This document shows positions 59,114 through 64,000 of a stretch of 64,000 nucleotides of DNA, in pieces; positions within the stretch are counted from its first letter, which is position 1, and each line of letters starts with the position of its first letter. The DNA is from Williamsia sp. DF01-3 (GTDB lineage: Bacteria; Actinomycetota; Actinomycetes; Mycobacteriales; Mycobacteriaceae). The translations under genes were made by a program, and so were the position numbers. A model generated the notes under the pieces. It did not search any database. It was not told the DNA's origin and saw only the letters and a list, made by a program, of their open reading frames with translations. The stretch spans positions 558,001 to 622,000 of the forward strand of contig NZ_JALKFS010000005.1 of assembly GCF_023051145.1 (NCBI RefSeq), written 5' to 3'.

Positions 59114-59139
59114 ATACCCACGGATTGCCGTGGTGAACC
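59114..59139 (-). promoter_or_regulatory. SigF-type promoter of the alcohol dehydrogenase gene
   Basis: Minus strand GGTTC (59139-59135; one mismatch to GGTTT), 15-bp spacer, GGGTAT (59119-59114). Predicted start near 59107. Confidence 0.65.
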
Positions 59140-59175
59140 CAAGCGCTGCTCGAGAACAGGGCCGCATGAAAGGGT

Positions 59176-59201
59176 GGTTGAAGACGAACTCGACGGGGTA
59201 A
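59176..59201 (+). promoter_or_regulatory. SigF-type promoter of sigF (autoregulation)
   Basis: GGTTG (59176-59180), 15-bp spacer, GGGTAA (59196-59201), 36 bp upstream of the sigF start. Confidence 0.62.
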
Positions 59202-59237
59202 CCCAGACGAGTTGAACCAGCGAGCGTAGATGGGACC

Positions 59238-60065
59238 GTGTTGGAGCGAACTCAACCGAAGGCGCGGGTCTCAGACGACTATGCCGATGTCGTGGATCTG
59301 ATCGCGCGTCTACGGGAGAAAGAGAAGGGCACGCCCGCTGCGGACCGTCTTCGAGACCAGGTCATCACCCGCTGCCTCCCTCTCGCCGAGAACATCGCCC
59401 GTCGCTTCAGTGGTCGCGGCGAAAACCACGACGACCTCGTCCAGGTTGCCCGCCTCGGTCTCGTCAATGCGGTGGACCGGTTCGATCCCCAGCACGGTTC
59501 GGAGTTCGTCTCTTTTGCAGTGCCCACGATCATGGGCGAAGTGCGCCGGCACTTTCGGGATGCGGCTTGGGCCACCCGGGTACCCCGCCGGCTGAAGGAA
59601 CTCCACAAGTCGATCAGCGACGCCTCGGAAAACCTGTCCCAGCGGCTCGGGCGGGCACCGTCGGCCAGCGAGATAGCCGCCGAACTCGACCTCAGCGTCG
59701 CGGAGGTGACCGAAGGCCTCTTGGCGCGTGGGGCGTACCAGGCGCTGTCGACCGATTCCGGTGCAGCCGACGACGAGCTCGGCGCACCGTTGTTGGAAAC
59801 GCTGGGTTCGGAAGATCCCGAGTACGAGCACGTCGAAAGCTACGTCGCGATCCGGCCGGCCCTCGCCAAGCTCTCCGAGCGAGAGCGACGAATCCTGGTG
59901 CTGCGATTCTTCGGATCTCAAACCCAAACCGAGATCGCGAAACAGCTCGGGATCTCTCAGATGCACGTCTCACGCATCCTCTCCAGCACCCTTGCCAAGT
60001 TGCGCGACGAGCTCGGCACTGACGAAGAAGGTGCACTGGGTGGGTCGAATTCCTTCCTGAATTGA
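59238..60065 (+). CDS. sigF: SigF/SigB-type stress sigma factor
   Basis: 275 residues from a GTG at 59238. Region 2 has NIARRFSGRGENHDDLVQVARLGLVNAVDRFDPQHGSEFVSFAVPTIMGEVRRHFRDAAWATRVPRR, characteristic of the SigB/SigF subgroup. Region 3 has LSQRLGRAPSASEIAAEL and region 4 has LSERERRILVLRFFGSQTQTEIAKQLGISQMHVSRILSS. It directs polymerase to general-stress promoters and is held by an anti-sigma kinase. A STAS antagonist and an anti-sigma gene follow. Preceded by its own SigF-type promoter. Confidence 0.9.
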   Translation: MLERTQPKARVSDDYADVVDLIARLREKEKGTPAADRLRDQVITRCLPLAENIARRFSGRGENHDDLVQVARLGLVNAVDRFDPQHGSEFVSFAVPTIMGEVRRHFRDAAWATRVPRRLKELHKSISDASENLSQRLGRAPSASEIAAELDLSVAEVTEGLLARGAYQALSTDSGAADDELGAPLLETLGSEDPEYEHVESYVAIRPALAKLSERERRILVLRFFGSQTQTEIAKQLGISQMHVSRILSSTLAKLRDELGTDEEGALGGSNSFLN

Positions 60066-60180
60066 AGAATGAATTGTAGATTGTTAATCAGGTTGGGAAG
60101 GCAGCCGGGCTTTCTGGACTGGCCTGCTCAGCGGGCGGCGAGTTCCAGGGGCAGTCATCGCCAGACGGCCGGAGGTTTTC

Positions 60181-60591
60181 ATGTCGCCATCGGAGACCAA
60201 TTTCTATCCTGAACTACGAGACATCGGCTCCATGACCGAGCTCGGGCACACATGCACCAGAAAGATCACGTTCTCCTGCACCCGTGCGCATCCCGTCGTC
60301 GTCCGGGTCGATGGTGAGATGGACCGCGACACCGTTGTGCTCCTCCAGGACTATCTCGGTCATCTGCTCAGTGGAACCAGGGCACTGATCGTCGACCTGT
60401 CCGACGTCGACTTCGTACCGTCGTCGGGCCTGAAACTGCTCATCGACGTTGCCGAGACAGCCGCCACAGAGGATCGATGGTTCGCGGTGGCTTGCGGGCG
60501 GCCCGTGAGTCGGCCGTTGGGGCTTCTCGGGGACCTTGTCGAATGTTTCGACTCGTTGGAATCGGCACGCCAAGCCACTCCCGCGCAGTAG
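60181..60591 (+). CDS. STAS-domain anti-sigma factor antagonist
   Basis: 136 residues from the ATG at 60181 (GGAGG upstream). After about 35 variable residues comes a STAS domain: VVVRVDGEMDRDTVVLLQDYL and LIVDLSDVDFVPSSGLKLLIDVAET, with Ser81 the likely phosphorylation site. In its unphosphorylated form such a protein binds the anti-sigma factor and frees the sigma. 115 bp after sigF. Confidence 0.87.
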   Translation: MSPSETNFYPELRDIGSMTELGHTCTRKITFSCTRAHPVVVRVDGEMDRDTVVLLQDYLGHLLSGTRALIVDLSDVDFVPSSGLKLLIDVAETAATEDRWFAVACGRPVSRPLGLLGDLVECFDSLESARQATPAQ

Positions 60592-60714
60592 CTGCTCGAC
60601 CCAGAACCGCTTCACTTTGCTCGCCGCACAACGGTGATGCGGCGCGTTCCCGGGCATCGGACTGTGAAATCGTGGGGCACTGTAGGCACCCTGACTATTT
60701 GTTGCTCTTCGAGT

Positions 60715-60740
60715 GCTTAGGGCAGGCATCGTCGGGGTAT
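60715..60740 (+). promoter_or_regulatory. Possible SigF-type promoter before the anti-sigma gene
   Basis: GCTTA (60715-60719), 15-bp spacer, GGGTAT (60735-60740). The -10 is perfect, the -35 is three of five. Leader would be about 84 nt. Confidence 0.4.
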
Positions 60741-60830
60741 ACGGGGTGAGACCGTAGTAGGAGTAGTGCAAATGTCGATCGTGATCAACGCCGTTGGCCG
60801 GGGTAACCTGCCCGGTAAAGGGGGATCGAA

Positions 60831-61238
60831 GTGGTAGTGGGTGACGTCATGCGTATCGACGAAACGGCAGTGGCACCGGTGAACATCCGGGTGCCCGCCG
60901 ACAAGTCGCAGGTTGCGATGGTCCGGGCCATCGCCGAGACCTTGGCGGTGCTTGCCGATTTCTCGCTGGACGAGGTTGCCGACATCAAGCTGGCCGTCGA
61001 CGAGGCCGCGATGACGATCATCGGGCACGCCGGACCTGGTGCCGAACTGACAGTCGCTTTCACCACAGCCGAGCACCATTTCAACGGTGTGGTCCAGTCG
61101 TGGCTCCCGAGTTCGAACTCGTTGCCACAGACCGGCTTTGGATGGCACGTGCTGCAAACGCTGACCGAATCTGTGACCGTTCACGAGGGCGAAGCAGACA
61201 ACGATGGCCGTCTGGTCGCCATCGAACTGGTGAAGTAA
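60831..61238 (+). CDS. RsbW/UsfX-like anti-sigma factor (HATPase fold)
   Basis: 135 residues from a GTG at 60831, chosen for AAAGGGGGA nine bases upstream (ATG at 60849 is possible). APVNIRVPADKSQVAMVRAIAETLAVLADFSLDEVADIKLAVDEAAMTIIGHA covers the first half of a GHKL domain; GFGWHVLQTLTESVTVH is the C-terminal helix. The usual N-box asparagine appears replaced (DEAAMTIIGHA), a feature I also recall for mycobacterial UsfX. It should bind SigF and be opposed by the STAS protein. Here it follows sigF; in M. tuberculosis it precedes it. Confidence 0.83.
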   Translation: MVVGDVMRIDETAVAPVNIRVPADKSQVAMVRAIAETLAVLADFSLDEVADIKLAVDEAAMTIIGHAGPGAELTVAFTTAEHHFNGVVQSWLPSSNSLPQTGFGWHVLQTLTESVTVHEGEADNDGRLVAIELVK

Positions 61239-61315
61239 CACTTCCGCTCAAGCAGTAGATCCCACGACGGACCGACAGCAACGACCATATCGGCAGGGTC
61301 GAGCGTCAGAACTGG

Positions 61316-62827
61316 TCAGTCGAGCTTGGTGAGAGGCCGCGTGGCCGGTCCCTCCAGGACCGCTCCATCGGCAGCGAAACGTGATCCATGGAGCGGGCAA
61401 TCCCACGACTTCTCGGCGTCGTTCCAATTGAGTACACCGGCAAGATGAGGGCACACCGCCGACACCTTGTGCGTCTGTCCTTCCACGGTGCACACGCCCA
61501 TCGGCCTGGCACCATTGCGACGCAGCACTCCGCCGCCCTCAGGAACAGGCTCGTCGTTATCCGAGGCGTTGCCGGGTTTGATCGCCGCGCCCGCCCACCC
61601 CCTGGCCATGTGCAGCCCGACTTCAGCATTGATCACGGCGGCAGACGGGACCCCCACGACCTGCGCAGGGCGGGACGAATCCAGGTACTCAGCCCACAGC
61701 GGACTACCGCCGAGGAGTCGGCCGGCGAGCGCCAACGCTGCAGCGACCCCATTTGTCATGCCCCACTTGGCAAATCCGGTGGCCACGTAGGCACTGTCGT
61801 GCCCGGGAAGGATCGGCCCCACGTAAGGCAACTCGTCGATCGTGATGTAGTCCTGTGCCGACCACTGGTGGGTCAGCTCGGCGGTGGGGAAATACGTTGT
61901 GGTCCAGTCGATCAGCTCGTCAACGTGTTCCTGCTCTGACTTGGCCCGGCCCACGGGATGTCCACTTCCGCCGGTGAGGAGCAGTGGCTCGCCGCTGGGC
62001 CCCGGTGCCCACCGGACCGACCTCGACGGCTGGTCGGCCGCAAGGTACATACCCGCCATGATCGGCTCCGAGACCGAGAAGGCGGCAGCGTACGAACGTT
62101 CGGGATGAACGCGGGCAAAGAATCCACCGCGATCGAGAATTGGTGTGCCGGTGGCCAAAATGATCTTCTTGCCGCGAACGGTGAGGTCCTCTCCGGAGAC
62201 GGGATCCACCTGGTCCGTGCGAAGTATCTGGTCGCCGTCTTTGCTGTGCGCAGAAACGACCCGGGTGTTCTCGTAGACCTGCACACCATGCCGCTGGGCT
62301 TCGGCCACGAGCGCTCCGAGGGCATCGAGTGGGTGGAACTGGGCCTGATCGTCGAGGGCCACTGCCGCCACCGACGGAAACGGGGTCCCGGGATCATCGA
62401 CCCACCGGACGTCGAGGCCCGCCTTCTGGCCGGCTTGGAATTCCTTGCGGATGCTGTCGAGGCCCTTGTCCGACTGCGCGTACGTGTACGCCGTCTCGAT
62501 CTCGAACGGCACGTCGTGTTGCCGGCAGAAGGCCAGCAGCCATTGCTGGGCTTCGACGTTGGCGTCGACATAACCCCGCAACGCTGCGGCCGAGTGCTTA
62601 CCTGAGATGGAGGACAGTCGAGTGCCCTGGAGCACACTGACTTTCGCGGTGGTGTTGCCCGTGGCCACGGCACCGACGTGTCGGGCTTCGACCAGGGCGA
62701 CGTCGGCACCGGACCGACCCAGGAGCAGGGCAGTGGTCACGCCGGTGATGCCACCGCCGACAACGACGTAGTCGAAGCGCGAATCGGCAATGTTCCGATT
62801 AGGCGCATCGACATGAACGCTCTTCAT
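61316..62827 (-). CDS. FAD-dependent oxidoreductase with C-terminal Rieske domain
   Basis: 503 residues from the ATG at 62827; the longer frame to 62875 would include the -10 hexamer. DAO-type FAD motif YVVVGGGITGVTTALLLGRSGA (about 18-39), then the amine-oxidase-like body with ATGTPILDRGG and IDELPYVGPILPG. The C-terminal 90 residues form a Rieske [2Fe-2S] domain with CPHL (Cys, His) and CPLHGSRF (Cys, His). Such FAD-Rieske fusions are common beside stress sigma genes; the substrate is unknown. A SigF-type promoter lies upstream. Confidence 0.88.
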   Translation of the reverse strand: MKSVHVDAPNRNIADSRFDYVVVGGGITGVTTALLLGRSGADVALVEARHVGAVATGNTTAKVSVLQGTRLSSISGKHSAAALRGYVDANVEAQQWLLAFCRQHDVPFEIETAYTYAQSDKGLDSIRKEFQAGQKAGLDVRWVDDPGTPFPSVAAVALDDQAQFHPLDALGALVAEAQRHGVQVYENTRVVSAHSKDGDQILRTDQVDPVSGEDLTVRGKKIILATGTPILDRGGFFARVHPERSYAAAFSVSEPIMAGMYLAADQPSRSVRWAPGPSGEPLLLTGGSGHPVGRAKSEQEHVDELIDWTTTYFPTAELTHQWSAQDYITIDELPYVGPILPGHDSAYVATGFAKWGMTNGVAAALALAGRLLGGSPLWAEYLDSSRPAQVVGVPSAAVINAEVGLHMARGWAGAAIKPGNASDNDEPVPEGGGVLRRNGARPMGVCTVEGQTHKVSAVCPHLAGVLNWNDAEKSWDCPLHGSRFAADGAVLEGPATRPLTKLD

Positions 62828-62851
62828 CCACAGTGAGGACACAGCGCTCTG

Positions 62852-62878
62852 ATACCCGCGGTGTCTGCAGTTCAAACT
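62852..62878 (-). promoter_or_regulatory. SigF-type promoter of the FAD/Rieske oxidoreductase
   Basis: Minus strand AGTTT (62878-62874), 16-bp spacer, GGGTAT (62857-62852). Predicted start about 62845, 18 nt before the ATG at 62827. Confidence 0.68.
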
Positions 62879-62958
62879 GCTCTCGCGAACACTGTCCCGC
62901 CGGCATGAATTGACCCGGCGGAACGGAAATGGCGTGCGACGAAAGCAAGAAGTTTGAG

Positions 62959-62983
62959 GGGAGACTCGCTTTTCGAGTCTCCC
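62959..62983. terminator. Hairpin terminator after the MBL/Rieske gene
   Basis: GGGAGACTCG pairs CGAGTCTCCC across a CTTTT loop, about 90 bp downstream of the stop at 63072 on the minus strand and upstream of the FAD/Rieske promoter. Confidence 0.72.
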
Positions 62984-63071
62984 ACGCCGAAGGGAATGGT
63001 CACCTCAAACGCCGAGAAAATATAACTCCCGTACGGCTTGGAGGTCAACCGGTCTCCACAATGGGCGGGCT

Positions 63072-64000
63072 TCAGGAATCTGTTCGAGCGCTCCGCAATT
63101 CATGTCCCTTACTGGTGAGGCATCGGCCACTGGGCAGATCCCACGACCAGCCGTGCAGGTTGCAGGTCAACTTGTCGCCCTCGATGACACCGAACTTGGT
63201 CAGATCGGCTTTGAGGTGCGGGCAGCGGCGCTGCATTTTCCAGCCGTCCTTCTCGATGGAGGACGAGTCGTCGTGTGCCTCGGCGAACCACCCGTCGGCG
63301 TAAGCGATTCGCTCGTCGGTCAGACATTTGAAAAACGTGTACAGGAATTCGTTGTATCCACCGATGCGCCAGGTGGTGAAACGCGTCGAGAGAAAGATCG
63401 TGTTGACCCAGTCGGGTTCATTGTCACGTAGGACCGTTCTGACCAACTCAGGCGCAATCCGGAATCCGTACCGGTATTTGCCTTCTTTTTCCTTCGGTTC
63501 TCGGACTGTCCGGTTGGGGAAGTCGAGGACAACGGTCTCCTCGCCCATCACCAATCCGACCGGATACCCGATGCCGTCGCAGATCAGATCGCTCTGGGCC
63601 ATGATCGGCTCGAAGAGCTCTTTGAGAGCGGGCAGCAAGGGGTCGCCTTCGGCGGGGGCCCACGTGTCCTTCTGCGCTGCGATCACCGGAGCGAACTTCT
63701 CGGCCATCCGATCGAGGTATGCGGCCTTGTTGGGGCCGAAGACCTGCTCCGGCGGATACGGATGCGACAACTCGTTGAGCTGTGAGCCCGTGATGTCGAC
63801 GGTCGAGCCCGACACCATCATCAGGCCGCGGTGCTTCTCCCCGTCGTCGGTGCCCTTCTCCTTCATCTGGTCCAGGAACGTCTCCTGGTCCGGGAAGATG
63901 CTCGTGGGGTCGTTCTCGATGTCGTTGAGGTAGCGCAGATCCTCGTCGAGGAACATGGGCGGCCCGGCCGACGGGACAACCCAGGTGGCGCCGACCTGCT
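63072..64000 (-). CDS. MBL-fold/Rieske fusion protein (partial, runs off the right edge)
   Basis: About 310 residues are visible; the N-terminus is outside the window. The frame is open to 64000 and reads VGATWVVPSAGPPMFLDEDL just before an internal ATG, the end of a UlaG-like metallo-beta-lactamase domain as in CMP-sialate-hydroxylase-like proteins. The C-terminus has a Rieske site: CPHLKAD (Cys, His) and LTCNLHGWSWDL (Cys, His). Redox or monooxygenase role; substrate unknown. Same strand as the FAD/Rieske gene and separated from it by a terminator. Confidence 0.78.
   Translation of the reverse strand, partial: QVGATWVVPSAGPPMFLDEDLRYLNDIENDPTSIFPDQETFLDQMKEKGTDDGEKHRGLMMVSGSTVDITGSQLNELSHPYPPEQVFGPNKAAYLDRMAEKFAPVIAAQKDTWAPAEGDPLLPALKELFEPIMAQSDLICDGIGYPVGLVMGEETVVLDFPNRTVREPKEKEGKYRYGFRIAPELVRTVLRDNEPDWVNTIFLSTRFTTWRIGGYNEFLYTFFKCLTDERIAYADGWFAEAHDDSSSIEKDGWKMQRRCPHLKADLTKFGVIEGDKLTCNLHGWSWDLPSGRCLTSKGHELRSARTDS

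Noticed and set aside
60066-60180. SigF promoter before the STAS gene
   Set aside because: GGTTG occurs (about 60093), but no GGGTA follows at 15-17 bases, so the gene is more likely read from the sigF transcript.

Overview
The window is GC-rich chromosomal DNA from an actinobacterium, most likely a mycolic-acid genus of the Mycobacteriales (Gordonia-, Williamsia- or Rhodococcus-like). The evidence is frequent GTG starts, 4-base ATGA/GTGA gene overlaps, a near-consensus IdeR/DtxR iron box, a SigF-type stress sigma locus, and a gene order partly matching what I remember of M. tuberculosis Rv3834c-Rv3843c. I cannot name the genus from sequence alone. No tRNA, rRNA, CRISPR array, transposase or integrase was seen. 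The left-most fragment and the right-most gene run off the window.

Layout. 0-9 kb: small accessory enzymes (nitrilase-fold hydrolase, three methyltransferases, ZapE-like ATPase, an epoxide hydrolase/HAD operon facing a CGNR regulator across three phased operators, a PhlG-like hydrolase, GrpB, VOC). 9-17.2 kb: SppA-like peptidase, the compact DUF4178-DUF2617-DUF4247-DUF350-spermidine-synthase-like operon, a gene-free stretch with two perfect DnaA boxes and an AT-rich core, then rhodanese-DUF4328-GDPD and DUF5926. 17.3 kb: ferritin. 18-25 kb: branched-chain amino acid catabolism (Leu/Val dehydrogenase, Lrp-type regulator, bkdABC, lpd). 25-34 kb: an accessory island with an FCD-GntR regulator and four ATnGGATCCnAT-like sites in front of a monooxygenase, a hydrolase, a cupin/permease pair, a gamma-glutamyltransferase-like enzyme and an aldolase-like protein. 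34-38 kb: acetyltransferase, TrxB-like flavoprotein, a 72-bp tandem repeat array and a manganese catalase. 38-44.3 kb: a complete inducible glycopeptide-resistance locus (vanY-like, vanR, vanS, murG-like, vanX, D-Ala-D-Lac ligase, vanH). 44-54.6 kb: core genes (LCP, CPBP, iron-boxed DUF2470 gene, pheA, phosphatase, metallopeptidase, septum-formation protein, serS, PhoU-like). 55-64 kb: a transporter-like protein and a general-stress module (SDR, ChaB, Zn-alcohol dehydrogenase, SigF, STAS antagonist, anti-sigma, FAD/Rieske oxidoreductase, MBL-Rieske protein).

How it works together. Five regulatory circuits can be read from repeated non-coding motifs. SigF-type promoters (GGTTT-N15/16-GGGTAH) precede the SDR, chaB, alcohol dehydrogenase, sigF itself, the FAD/Rieske enzyme and the distant Mn-catalase. 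A gapless 41-bp element lies exactly 22 bp upstream of both vanY and vanH. GGATCC-centred palindromes mark the GntR island. AATTGCGCAA lies upstream of both the Leu/Val dehydrogenase and the bkd operon. Three 19-bp operators at 21-bp phase sit between the epoxide hydrolase and the CGNR gene. Relative to M. tuberculosis, the bfrB-LCP neighbourhood appears split by about 28 kb of catabolic and resistance genes (18.0-45.8 kb), a candidate insertion hot spot.
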